Assembly (NCBI RefSeq): GCF_003143935.1
Contig: NZ_QFRX01000001.1
Span: 6,708,977 to 6,772,976, forward strand
Length of the DNA stretch: 64,000 bases
From: Streptomyces sp. Act143
GTDB lineage: Bacteria; Actinomycetota; Actinomycetes; Streptomycetales; Streptomycetaceae
Direction of reading: 5' to 3'
Shown here: positions 8,188-17,250 of the stretch, piece by piece
How positions within the stretch are numbered: the first letter of the stretch is position 1
Layout: each line of letters begins with the position of its first letter
The notes under the pieces: generated by a model
What the model was told of the DNA's origin: nothing
The model's input: the letters and a program-made list of their open reading frames with translations, nothing else
Database searches by the model: none
Made by a program: the position numbers and the translations under genes

Positions 8188-9536
8188 CGCTCACGCTCCT
8201 TCCGCAGCCGGCGCAGATTGACCCACATCACCGGCAGTACGAGCAGCAGCAGGATGACGCCGATCGCGCTGCCGATGCCGTAGCTGGCGCCGCCGCCGAA
8301 GGACGACTGGAACAGTTGGAGCGCCAGCACGTTGGCGTCGTCCATGGTGGGCTGCGGGGCGATGATGTAGACCAGGTCGAAGATCTTCATCACGTTGATC
8401 ATCAGCGTGACGAGGACGACGACCAGGACCGGCGCCAGCATCGGCACCGTGACCTTTCTGAACACCTGCCACTCGTTGGCGCCGTCCACCCGGGCCGCCT
8501 CCAGGAGATTGCGGTCCACGCCCGCGAGACCGGCCGCGATCAGGATCATCGCGAAACCCGCCCACATCCACACGTACGCCCCGATGATCGCCGGGGTGAC
8601 CAGGGTCGGGCCCAGCCAGTCGATGCCGTTGTAGGCAGCCGCGAAGTTCGAGCCGGGCAACCGGAGTTGGGCCCCGTCCGCCTCGCCGGGCAGATGGAAG
8701 GTGCCGTCGGCGCCGCTCTTCGTCGAGGCGACGACCTCGCCGTCCTTCACCGCCTCGATCTTGACGCCCTTCAGCGCCTTCTCACCGGCGTCGATCTGAC
8801 CCTTCGTACCGCCGCCGCCCAGCTTGAAGTCCAGCCACACCGTGCCGTCGATGCCCGCGCCGGTGGCCGCCTTGGCGTCCTCGGGGGTGCCGGGGAGCCG
8901 GTTCGGGGCGATGCCGACCAGCGGCAGCAGGGCCGGGGTGCCCGCGTGCACGGTGCCGGTCGACGTGAACGAGCCGCCGCCCGAGGGCTTCAGATCGCTC
9001 ACCGCCGCGTTCGGCCGGGCCTTCGGATACACCGAGGAGTCCACGAACGCGTCGTGCACGCTCGTCACCACCGCGTTCGCGACACCCTGATCCGGGTCCG
9101 CCGCGTACACCAGCCGGAAGATGATGCCCGCGGCCAGCATCGAGATCGCCATCGGCATGAAGACGATCAGCTTGAACGCCGTGCCCCAGCGCACCCGTTC
9201 GGTCAGCACCGCGAAGATCAGACCCAGCGCGGTGACCACGGCCGGGGCGACCGCCACCCAGATCGCGGTGTTGCGCACGGCGGTCAGCGTGGCGTCATTG
9301 CTGAAGATGTCGCCGTAGTTGTCCAGGCCGACGAAGTGCGAGCCGTCGGCGTCGTAGAGGCTGCGCCAGATCGAGTACCCGATCGGGTAGACCACGAGCG
9401 CGCCGAGCAGGACCAGCGCGGGCAGCAGGAACAGCGCCGCCACCCACAGTCTGGTCCGCGTCACGCTCTTGTGCGGAGACGCGGAGGGCGTCGGCAGTGC
9501 GCCGGCGCCCTCCGTCGAGTTCGCCACCGAGGCCAT
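8184..9536 (-). CDS. Sugar ABC transporter permease (MalF type) with inserted exported domain
   Basis: This 450-residue partner permease is about 130-150 residues longer than usual for the family. The first spans (LWVAALFLLPALVLLGALVVYPIGYSIW) and the EAA loop (LLEAARVDGANEWQVFRKVTVPMLAPV) are normal. Between them, roughly residues 150-305, lies an extra segment outside the membrane. It contains GVKIEAVKDGEVVASTKSG and GTFHLPG, which resembles a carboxypeptidase-regulatory or CNA-B-like beta-sandwich. It sits where sugar leaves the binding protein and could contact it. The gene lies five bases after the binding-protein stop and overlaps the next permease gene. The insertion is seen directly; its role is inference. 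Confidence 0.9.
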   Translation of the reverse strand: MASVANSTEGAGALPTPSASPHKSVTRTRLWVAALFLLPALVLLGALVVYPIGYSIWRSLYDADGSHFVGLDNYGDIFSNDATLTAVRNTAIWVAVAPAVVTALGLIFAVLTERVRWGTAFKLIVFMPMAISMLAAGIIFRLVYAADPDQGVANAVVTSVHDAFVDSSVYPKARPNAAVSDLKPSGGGSFTSTGTVHAGTPALLPLVGIAPNRLPGTPEDAKAATGAGIDGTVWLDFKLGGGGTKGQIDAGEKALKGVKIEAVKDGEVVASTKSGADGTFHLPGEADGAQLRLPGSNFAAAYNGIDWLGPTLVTPAIIGAYVWMWAGFAMILIAAGLAGVDRNLLEAARVDGANEWQVFRKVTVPMLAPVLVVVLVTLMINVMKIFDLVYIIAPQPTMDDANVLALQLFQSSFGGGASYGIGSAIGVILLLLVLPVMWVNLRRLRKERER

Positions 9537-9541
9537 CGGTG

Positions 9542-10915
9542 TCAGCTCGACCCGTACGCCTTGGCCGCGTCGGCCTCCAGCTTCTGCTGGGCGCCGGCCA
9601 CATCACTCGGGTTGCTCAGGAAGTCCTGGAGGTCCTTCCACTCACCGGTGCCCTGCGTGCCGCCGAACGCCGCCGGGGCCTGGTCGGACATGTCGAACCG
9701 GAAGTCGTCACCGGCGGCGATCAGCGCCTTGGCGATCTGCCCCGTCACATCGTCCTTGTACTTCGCCTGGTCCATCTCCTTGTTCGGGGAGATGAAGCCG
9801 CCCTGCGCCGCCCAGATCTCGGCCGCGTCGGTCGAGGCGAGGAACGTCAGCAGCGCCTGGGCGCCCTTGCCGTCCTTGAGCGCCACGGCCACGTCACCGC
9901 CGCTGACCACGGGGGAGTCGGAGCCGACCGCCGGGAACGGGAAGACCTTGGCGTCCGTGCCCACCTTCGCCTTGGTGTCGGCGTTGATGTTCGCGGTGAC
10001 GAAGTCGCCCTCGTAGACCATCGCGGCCGGGGTGTCACCGGTGAAGGCCTGGGTGACCGACTTCGGGAAGTCCGTGTCCAGTGCGCCCTTGCGTCCGCCC
10101 GCGAGCAACTCGTCCCTGCCCCACAGCTCGGCGAGGGTGGTGAGGGCCTGCTTGACCGAGGGATCCGTCCACTTGATCTTGTGCTGGGCCAACTGGTCGT
10201 ACTTCTCCGGGCCCGCCTGGGACAGATAGACGTTCTCGAACCAGTCCGTGAGCGTCCAGCCGTCGGCGCCGCCGACGGAGACGGCGGGCGAACCGGCGTC
10301 GGACAGGGTCTGCGCGGTGGAGATGAACTCCTTCCACGTCTTCGGCGTGTCCGTGATCCCGGCCGCGTCGAAGGCCGCGGTGTTGTACCAGATCAGGGAC
10401 TTGTTGGCGGCCTTCGCGTACACGCCGTACTGCTGGCCGCCGACCGCCCCCAGGTCACGCCACCCCTGCGAGAAGTTCTTGTCCAACTGGGCCTTGGCCT
10501 CCGGCCCGAGGGGCTTGAGCCACTTCTTCTCCGCGAACTGCTTGAGCACGCCGACCTGCGGCAGGAACGCCACGTCCGGTGGCTGACCGCCCTCGATCTT
10601 GGCGCCGAGGAAGGTGGAGGTGTTGTTGCCGGTCGGCACGAACTTGACCTTGGCGCCGGTGCGTTTGGTGAACTCCTTCAGGACCTGGGTGAAGTTCTCC
10701 TGCTCCGCCCCGGTCCAGACGGCGGCGACCTCCAGGGTCTGGCCGTCGAGCTTGGGAAGGGTCACGGAGGTGCCGGTCCCCGTGCCCTTGCTCTCGTTGT
10801 CGCTTGCGTTGTCGTCGTCTCCGCCGCACGCGGTGAGCACGAGTGCTCCCGCGAGGAGGGCGGCGGTCGCCGCGGCGGTCCTGCGTGTCCGGTGTGTGCT
10901 GCTCGTGCTGCGCAT
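9542..10915 (-). CDS. Sugar-binding lipoprotein of ABC importer
   Basis: This 457-residue solute-binding protein of the family-1 (carbohydrate) class has a twin-basic N terminus (THRTRR), a hydrophobic stretch and the lipobox LVLTACGG, so it should be lipidated and anchored outside the membrane. Family motifs include WKEFISTAQTLSDAGSPAVSVGG and AAMVYEGDFVTANIN. I place the start at the ATG at 10915, about seven bases after GGGG; a GTG one codon upstream is an alternative. It is the first gene of the operon. The 220-base upstream gap carries several GTTGCG/CGCAAC-like half sites, but no convincing operator, and no regulator gene is adjacent. Confidence 0.92.
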   Translation of the reverse strand: MRSTSSTHRTRRTAAATAALLAGALVLTACGGDDDNASDNESKGTGTGTSVTLPKLDGQTLEVAAVWTGAEQENFTQVLKEFTKRTGAKVKFVPTGNNTSTFLGAKIEGGQPPDVAFLPQVGVLKQFAEKKWLKPLGPEAKAQLDKNFSQGWRDLGAVGGQQYGVYAKAANKSLIWYNTAAFDAAGITDTPKTWKEFISTAQTLSDAGSPAVSVGGADGWTLTDWFENVYLSQAGPEKYDQLAQHKIKWTDPSVKQALTTLAELWGRDELLAGGRKGALDTDFPKSVTQAFTGDTPAAMVYEGDFVTANINADTKAKVGTDAKVFPFPAVGSDSPVVSGGDVAVALKDGKGAQALLTFLASTDAAEIWAAQGGFISPNKEMDQAKYKDDVTGQIAKALIAAGDDFRFDMSDQAPAAFGGTQGTGEWKDLQDFLSNPSDVAGAQQKLEADAAKAYGSS

Positions 10916-11138
10916 CACTGCCCCGTTCTTCGTCCTCGTCGAACGTCGAGCGCTGTCCCGTGGGCTCTGGTCTACGCCGGGGGCATGGGGTCGGCAAGAC
11001 CGCGTGCGGTGTCAACCGGACGATCGTTGCGGCGTCGTAACGCTGCGTCCAGGACAGGGCCACAGCCCAAGCCGTGACGCAACGGCTTCGGCCCCAGGGC
11101 CTGTTGCGAAAGTCCCGCCTGCCCCGCGACGCCCGGCA

Positions 11139-14100
11139 CTAGAGGAGAGAGGGCACCTCGGTGGCCGCGACCTCGCGTGCCGCCCGCTCCAACGCGCTCG
11201 CCAGCAACGCCAAGTCCGTCGGCCCGTTGCCCAGTTCGCGTACCGGACGGCGGGCCGGCGGGTCGCCCATCCGCTCCCAGTCCAACGGCACCACCGTCGG
11301 CCGCAGCGTCGCCGTCCGCGGGATGCGGCCGGTGACCCGGCCGCCCTGGAACGCGGTCGTCCGGCCGTCCGCCCACGTCAACCGCCCACGCCCCGGCGCC
11401 GGTTCGTCAGGTCCCGCCGCCACCGCGTCCAGCACGACCCGCAGCGTCGCCCGCCGGGCGGCCTCCGACTCCGCCGTACGGCCGCCGGAGGTCGCCGCGG
11501 CGACCAGATGGACGCCCAGCCGCTCGCCCTCCCGCGCCACGGCCTCCAGCGCGCGCACGACCGAGCCCGCCGACGGTCTGCCGGGGGAACCCAGCGGCGG
11601 CTGCACCAGCGCGTCCAGGTCGTCGACGACCACGACGAGACGCGGCAACGGCGGCGCCGGCTCCGTCCGCTGACGGGCCGCACCGGGGCGCAGCCGCATG
11701 GTCGAGCTGGGCGGGGAGTCGAGGTCGCCGGTCCCGGCGGCACCCCGCTGGGCGACCATACGCCCCGACAGCTCACGGCCCGTGTGCCACTCGGCGAAGT
11801 CGGACCGGCCCAGCAGCTCCGCCCGGCGCTTCAGCTCGGCGCTCAGGGATTGCGCGAACTCCCGCATCCGGACCGGGTCGTTGGCGGCGAGATGGGTGGT
11901 CACATGCGGTACGTCCGTACACACCCGCAGGCCCTCGCCGTGGCCGCCGGCGCCCGCGCCCACGCTGTCCCGGCCGTCCATCAGCACGACGCTCAGCCGG
12001 TCGGGCCGCTCGGCCGCCGCCAGCGAGGCGACGACCGCCCGCAGCAGTTCCGTACGGCCGCTGCCCGCGGGCCCCTCGATCAGCAGGTGCGGACCGTCGG
12101 CCACCAGGTCCGCGCCGACCGGCCCGCGCGGCCCGGCGCCGAGCACCGCCCACGCCCGGCCGCCGAGCGCCTCGGTGTCGTCCGCCGCGTCCGCCCACCG
12201 CGCCATCAGCGACGCCGGGGTGGCCCTGGCCAGCCCCAACTCGTCCAGCAACCGGGCCATCTGGGGCAGCGGCGCCGACACGCGCGCGAGCCGGTCCGCT
12301 GCCGTGCCGTCCGTGCGCATCGGCGCGAGCGCCCGCGCGAACCGCTCCGCCCAGGCGGGGGAGACGGCGTCCACGGCGGCCACGGTGCCGTGACCGACGG
12401 GGCCGGAGGGGGTCTCGCTGACGGGGGCGAGGTCGCCGGTGCCTCCGCCGGGCGCCCGCGCCACCCGCAGCAGCCGCAGCGCCGTCGCCACGTCACCGCT
12501 GAGCAGCGCGACCGCACCGCACGCGCGGAACGTCGGCGCCGCCGTGCACGCGGCCTCGTACGTCTCCGTCACCGGCGAGGCGGGCGAGGCCGGTGACGTC
12601 TCGGCGAGACACACCACATGGATGCCGGCCCGCGGCCCCTCCCACGCCAGCCGCGCCACCGCCTCGCGCACATCGGCGCCGCCGGGGTCGCCGTCCACGA
12701 CGAGGACCGTGTACGGCCCGGCGAAGGGGGACGCGTCGGCGGTGCCGTCGTCCTGCGCCCAGGAGGGCCGCCGGGCTGCCGCCGCCGTGGGCTGCGCGGG
12801 CGGTGCGTCCTCCAGCCTTCTGAGCAGCTCCTCCGTACGCGCCGTCGCCTGTTCACGGTCGTAGGCGAGGAGCAGACGGCAGTCCTGGCCGTGGCCCGGG
12901 CGCAGATGCGGGAGCCAGCCCAGCCAGGACCACTCGGCGGTGCGCTCCGCGGCCGGGCGCGAGCGGTCCGCGCTGATCAGGACTATTTCCAGGGTGTCGG
13001 GGGAGTGCAGCGCGGCGAGCTGGGCCAGCACCGCGCGGGCCAGCCCGGACAGCCGCGCGCGCGGCCCGGCCAGCCCCAGGGCGCCTGCCTCCCGCAGGTC
13101 GGCGGTCACCGGGACCGCGGGCAGCAGACCCGAGCCGTCGGGCGCCGCCCGGTCGGCCGTGCCCAGCCGCACGGTCAGCGCTTCCGGGTGCCCCGGCCCG
13201 CGCTCCCACAGCCGGGGCCCGGGCCCGAGCGCCGTCAGCAGCAGCGCCGCCGGGTCCGGCCAGGTCTCCGGCACCTGGGGCGCATCGGCCGCGGGTTCCG
13301 TGGCCGGGACGGCCGTCTCCTCGCCGTACGCCTCGCTCCGGTCCGACGCGGGGCCCTGCTCACCGCGTCCACCGGTCAGCCGCCGCGCCCACGCGCCGAG
13401 CCCGCCGCGTCTGCGCAGGCCCTGCGGTACGTCGGTGCCGCGCAGCGGCGTGCCTTTGCGGCGCCCGCTGTCCGGAACGTCCGCGGCGTCGCCGGCGCGG
13501 GCGTGCTCGTCGGACGCATCGCCGCGCGCCGGGGCGCGGCCGGAGGGGGCGCTCTGCGGGGGGCCGGGGGGAGCGCTTTGCGGAGAGCTGGAGGGAGTGC
13601 CTTGCGGGGGATCGGTGCGGGCGGAGGGTGTGTGCGGGGAGTTGGCGGAGGGCGTGTGCGGGGAGTCGGCGTAGGACGCGGTGCCGCCGACGGGGCTGTC
13701 CTGGGCCGGGTCGGCTGAAGTCCGCCCGCGAGCCGGGGAGTTGCCGGACGCGGCGTGACCTCCTCGCGTGCCCCCGAGGTCCGCGCCTCCGTGGCCCGCG
13801 ATCCCGAGGTCCGCGCCCCGCGAAGACTCACCCCGCGAAGACTCACCCCGCGAGGAGTCGCCCCGCGAGGAGTCACCCCGCGAACCGGCACCCCTCGAAA
13901 GGTCGCCCCGCGCAAGGTCACCGCGCGAGGAGTAGCCGTCCGGATGGTCGCCGTGCGCGAGGGCGTGCCCCGCCTGTCCCGCGCCCAGCCGTCCCGCGTG
14001 TGTCTGCTCACTGTCCCCGGCGCCCGCGCGGGACGCCTCCGCTCCGGAACCCGAGGCGCCTGTGCCCGCGCCACCGCGTGCCGACCCCGCGACGCCCGAA

Positions 14101-15083
14101 CCTGAGTTGCCCGCGCCAACGCGTGTGGCCCCCGCGACGCCCGAACCTGCGGCGCCTGTGCCCGCGCCGCCCCGTGTCGCCCCCGCCACGCCGGACACCC
14201 GGCGTCGGGAACCGGTGGTCCGGGTGTCGTGGGTCCGGGCGGCCTGGCTCTCGATGCGGGGTGCGCCGCCCTGGCCCGGCACGACGGGTTCCTCGGGGCC
14301 GGTGCGGCTTCGACCCTGTCCTGGCGCCGCCCACCCGGCCGTGCCGGTGGTGTGGCCGGTCGGGCCGGAGGGTGTGCCGGGGCCGCCACCGACGCCGGGG
14401 TCGTCGTCCGTGGGCGCGGGCACGCGTACGTGCCCCTCGCCGTCCGGGGCGGTGCGCAGCCGGAACCCGGGGCCGCCGGGGGGAGCCAGGCGCAGGGCCG
14501 ACTCGCCGATGCGGAGCAGGGCGCCCGGGGGAAAGCGGACCGGACGGGCGCCCACGCGGGTGCCGTCCAGGACCGTGCCGTTCGTGGAGTCGAGGTCGGC
14601 GACCGAGACGCGGCCGTCGGCGGCGACCGTGACCGCGCAGTGCAGGCGGGAGACGTCCGGGTCGTCGAGCGGGACGTCGGCGGCGGCGGAGCGGCCGATC
14701 TCGATGCGGCCGCCGTGCAGCAGGTGGACGCCGCCCGCGTCCGGACCGGCGACCACGTCGAGGCGGGCCGGGGCGTCGTCGACCTCGGGGTGCGGCTCGG
14801 GGTCGGTGGGGGCGCCGAGGGACAGCACCGCGCCGTCGGTCAGCGGGGGCTCGCCGAGGGTGCAGCGCTGGACGTCGAGCCGCTCGGCACCGGCGTACAG
14901 CACGGGCTGGCCGGAGGCGGGGGCGCCGCCGTCGCCGGAGACCGCGGAGGCGAGCGCGGAGGCTATCGACGCCAGGGCCGTCCCCGCGGGAGCCGTGACC
15001 AGCAGGTCACAGCTCGGGGTGCGGCCCCGGGCCGCCTCGGCGGGCGGGGCCAGCGGGTCTACGACGGTCAGCCGGATCTGCAT
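11139..15083 (-). CDS. FHA-domain FtsK/SpoIIIE-like protein with degenerate P-loop
   Basis: This 1314-residue protein has an N-terminal segment like the type VII ATPases (MQIRLTVVDPLAPP). An FHA phosphothreonine-binding domain follows at about 115-195 (IEIGRSAAADVPLDDPDVSR, then DLDSTNGTVLDG), then a long Gly/Ser/Arg-rich linker (about 230-550) and tandem FtsK-like modules. In the last module the Walker A site reads GPAGSGRTEL near 1007, with Arg in place of the catalytic Lys; the Walker B-like RLVVVVDDLD is near 1147. I chose the ATG at 15083 because it begins the conserved N terminus and has AGAAGGGA upstream. It is divergent from two Ser/Thr kinases whose phosphorylated threonines its FHA domain could read (inference). 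It may be a scaffold rather than a DNA or protein pump. Confidence 0.85.
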   Translation of the reverse strand: MQIRLTVVDPLAPPAEAARGRTPSCDLLVTAPAGTALASIASALASAVSGDGGAPASGQPVLYAGAERLDVQRCTLGEPPLTDGAVLSLGAPTDPEPHPEVDDAPARLDVVAGPDAGGVHLLHGGRIEIGRSAAADVPLDDPDVSRLHCAVTVAADGRVSVADLDSTNGTVLDGTRVGARPVRFPPGALLRIGESALRLAPPGGPGFRLRTAPDGEGHVRVPAPTDDDPGVGGGPGTPSGPTGHTTGTAGWAAPGQGRSRTGPEEPVVPGQGGAPRIESQAARTHDTRTTGSRRRVSGVAGATRGGAGTGAAGSGVAGATRVGAGNSGSGVAGSARGGAGTGASGSGAEASRAGAGDSEQTHAGRLGAGQAGHALAHGDHPDGYSSRGDLARGDLSRGAGSRGDSSRGDSSRGESSRGESSRGADLGIAGHGGADLGGTRGGHAASGNSPARGRTSADPAQDSPVGGTASYADSPHTPSANSPHTPSARTDPPQGTPSSSPQSAPPGPPQSAPSGRAPARGDASDEHARAGDAADVPDSGRRKGTPLRGTDVPQGLRRRGGLGAWARRLTGGRGEQGPASDRSEAYGEETAVPATEPAADAPQVPETWPDPAALLLTALGPGPRLWERGPGHPEALTVRLGTADRAAPDGSGLLPAVPVTADLREAGALGLAGPRARLSGLARAVLAQLAALHSPDTLEIVLISADRSRPAAERTAEWSWLGWLPHLRPGHGQDCRLLLAYDREQATARTEELLRRLEDAPPAQPTAAAARRPSWAQDDGTADASPFAGPYTVLVVDGDPGGADVREAVARLAWEGPRAGIHVVCLAETSPASPASPVTETYEAACTAAPTFRACGAVALLSGDVATALRLLRVARAPGGGTGDLAPVSETPSGPVGHGTVAAVDAVSPAWAERFARALAPMRTDGTAADRLARVSAPLPQMARLLDELGLARATPASLMARWADAADDTEALGGRAWAVLGAGPRGPVGADLVADGPHLLIEGPAGSGRTELLRAVVASLAAAERPDRLSVVLMDGRDSVGAGAGGHGEGLRVCTDVPHVTTHLAANDPVRMREFAQSLSAELKRRAELLGRSDFAEWHTGRELSGRMVAQRGAAGTGDLDSPPSSTMRLRPGAARQRTEPAPPLPRLVVVVDDLDALVQPPLGSPGRPSAGSVVRALEAVAREGERLGVHLVAAATSGGRTAESEAARRATLRVVLDAVAAGPDEPAPGRGRLTWADGRTTAFQGGRVTGRIPRTATLRPTVVPLDWERMGDPPARRPVRELGNGPTDLALLASALERAAREVAATEVPSLL
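13816..13935. repeat. Eight 15-bp repeats inside the FHA-FtsK gene
   Basis: In-frame 15-bp units of the form CCCCGCGAAGACTCA run from 13816 to 13935, the first two identical and the later ones diverged. They encode the SRGDS/SRGES repeats of the disordered linker. Copy number is likely to vary among strains. Confidence 0.85.
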
Positions 15084-15461
15084 CGCCGTCAGCGGTCCCT
15101 TCTGCCCGGGCGCGGACAGTCCCCCACCCCACACGAGCACATCGGCCAGTACTGCAGGCATCCTCGCACCTGCCACTGACAGTCTGCCCGCCCACCGACG
15201 GCAAGTGATCTTGATTGGTCAGCTCTGCCCCCAAAAGTGCCTGACCAGTGCCGCGCCGTTGATCACTTGAGATCGGTCACGTCCGGCTCCGGCAACCAGT
15301 CGACCGGGTCGCGCGTCTTTCCTTCGAACAATTACGGGAACCAGTACCGAACAACCTTGGGAACCGGTACGTAAGACGCACAGACGGACGACAGGCCGCC
15401 GTCAGGGGAGGCGGCACTACAGTGGACCGGAACACAGGCAAGCAAGCAGGGAGCGCATGAC
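15084..15461. promoter_or_regulatory. Divergent promoter region between FHA-FtsK gene and kinase genes
   Basis: This 378-base gap has no gene. It holds nested inverted repeats: CAAGTGATC (15202-15210) with GATCACTTG (15261-15269), and inside them TGGTCAG (15216-15222) with CTGACCA (15241-15247). Nearer the kinase gene, GGGAACCAGTAC (15336-15347) and GGGAACCGGTAC (15359-15370) are direct repeats 23 bp apart. Their GGAAC core resembles the -35 element of extracytoplasmic-function sigma factors. These are candidate control sites for one or both directions. Confidence 0.5.
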
Positions 15462-17117
15462 GTGCGGCCGGTAGGCAGCAAGTACCTCCTCGAGGAGCCG
15501 CTCGGACGCGGCGCGACGGGGACCGTCTGGCGAGCCCGCCAGCGCGAGGCCGCGGGCGCCGAGGCGGCCGTCCAGGGCCAGCCCGGTGAGACCGTCGCGA
15601 TCAAGGTCCTCAAGGAGGAGCTCGCGAGCGATCCGGACATCGTGATGCGGTTCCTGCGGGAGCGCTCCGTCCTGCTCCGGCTCACCCACCCCAACATCGT
15701 CCGGGTGCGCGACCTGGTCGTCGAGGGTGATCTGCTGGCGCTGGTCATGGACCTGGTCGACGGTCCCGACCTGCACCGCTACCTCCGTGAGAACGGCCCC
15801 TTCAGCCCCGTCGGCGCCGCCCTGCTCACCGCGCAGATCGCCGACGCGCTCGCCGCCAGCCACGCCGACGGCGTCGTCCACCGCGACCTGAAGCCCGCCA
15901 ACGTCCTGCTCCAGCAGAACGGCGGCCAGATGCACCCGATGCTGACGGACTTCGGCATCGCCCGCCTCGCCGACTCCCCGGGGCTGACCCGCACCCACGA
16001 GTTCGTGGGCACGCCCGCGTACGTCGCCCCCGAGTCCGCCGAGGGCCGCCCGCAGACCTCCGCCGTCGACATCTACGGCGCCGGCATCCTGCTGTACGAG
16101 CTGGTCACCGGCCGCCCGCCGTTCTCCGGCGGCTCGGCCCTCGAAGTGCTCCACCAGCACCTCAGCTCCGAGCCGCGCCGCCCCTCCACGGTCCCCGACC
16201 CGCTGTGGACGGTCATCGAGCGCTGTCTGCGCAAGAACCCCGACGACCGGCCCAGCGCCGAGAACCTCGCACGCGGCCTGCGGGTCGTCGCCCAGGGCAT
16301 CGGGGTGCACGCGAACTCCGCGCAGATCGCCGCCGCCGAGAACGTCGGCGCCCTCCTCGCGCCCGACCCGGCCCCGGCCGCCGTACCGGGTTCCGCCGAC
16401 CCCACGCAGGTGCTGCCGCACGGCGGCGCGGGGGCCTACGACCCGAACGCCGCGACCAACGTCCTGCCGCACGTGGGCGCCGCCGACCCCACCGCCGTGC
16501 TCCCGAACCGCGGCGCGGCCGACCCGACGGCCGTCCTGCCGCCGGTGCCGCAGGGCCAGCCCGGCCAGCAGCCCGGCGGACCCGGCCCCGAGGACCCGCA
16601 CCCCTGGCAGAACCAGCTGCGCGCCGCCCGGGACCGCAACGAACAGACGCAGGTCCAGTACCTCGACCCCAACCAGGACCCGCTGCGCCGCCGCCCCCAG
16701 CGGCAGGTCCAGCGCCCGCAGCAGCAGCCGCGCCCCCAGCAGCAGCCGCAGCAGGGCTACGGCTATCCGCAGCAGCAACAGCCCCAGCGGTACGCCCCGC
16801 CGCCGCACCCCCAGCCGCAGCCCCAGCGCTACGCGCCGCCACCCCAGCAGCCCCAGCAGCCCCAGCAGCCCCAGCGGGAGCCCCGGCAGCCGCGGCAGCG
16901 CAGTGCCAATCCGATGAAGATCCCCGGGCTCGGCTGCCTCAAGGGGTGCCTGTTCACGATCGTCATCCTGTTCGTCGCGGGCTGGCTGATCTGGGAACTG
17001 AGCCCCCTTCAGGACTGGATCGGCACCGGCAAGAGCTACTGGGACCAGATCGGGGACTGGATCGGGACGGTCTCCGGGTGGATCGGCGACCTCGGGGGCG
17101 GTTCGTCCGGGCAGTAG
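15462..17117 (+). CDS. pkaA: Membrane-anchored Ser/Thr protein kinase (PkaA-like)
   Basis: This 551-residue Hanks-type kinase has the P-loop GRGATGTVW at 15-23, the ATP-binding lysine Lys48 in VAIKVL, the catalytic loop HRDLKPAN near 139-146 and DFG near 164. The activation loop ends VGTPAYVAPE. A Pro/Gln-rich stretch (about 380-480) links to one membrane span near 493-512 (CLFTIVILFVAGWLIWEL) and a short outer tail. There are no PASTA repeats. The start is GTG at 15462 after GGGAGCG. Adjacent kinase genes of this size and order are pkaA and pkaB of S. coelicolor; the name rests on that resemblance. Divergence from an FHA protein suggests that protein as a substrate or reader. Confidence 0.88.
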   Translation: MRPVGSKYLLEEPLGRGATGTVWRARQREAAGAEAAVQGQPGETVAIKVLKEELASDPDIVMRFLRERSVLLRLTHPNIVRVRDLVVEGDLLALVMDLVDGPDLHRYLRENGPFSPVGAALLTAQIADALAASHADGVVHRDLKPANVLLQQNGGQMHPMLTDFGIARLADSPGLTRTHEFVGTPAYVAPESAEGRPQTSAVDIYGAGILLYELVTGRPPFSGGSALEVLHQHLSSEPRRPSTVPDPLWTVIERCLRKNPDDRPSAENLARGLRVVAQGIGVHANSAQIAAAENVGALLAPDPAPAAVPGSADPTQVLPHGGAGAYDPNAATNVLPHVGAADPTAVLPNRGAADPTAVLPPVPQGQPGQQPGGPGPEDPHPWQNQLRAARDRNEQTQVQYLDPNQDPLRRRPQRQVQRPQQQPRPQQQPQQGYGYPQQQQPQRYAPPPHPQPQPQRYAPPPQQPQQPQQPQREPRQPRQRSANPMKIPGLGCLKGCLFTIVILFVAGWLIWELSPLQDWIGTGKSYWDQIGDWIGTVSGWIGDLGGGSSGQ

Positions 17118-17250
17118 CGCTTCGGACCGCCCCCGGCAGGGGCGAGTCTGTTGATTTGTCGACACCTGGCGGGTGATTTCCGCCTCCGTGGTGAAGGTCG
17201 GCTCGTCGGACGCGTAGTTTTATCGCCAACACGCGTCTGTAGGAGCAGCC

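Noticed and set aside
13816..13935. CRISPR-like array
   Set aside because: The 15-bp units are directly abutting, in frame, and encode SRGDS repeats; there are no spacers and no cas genes.
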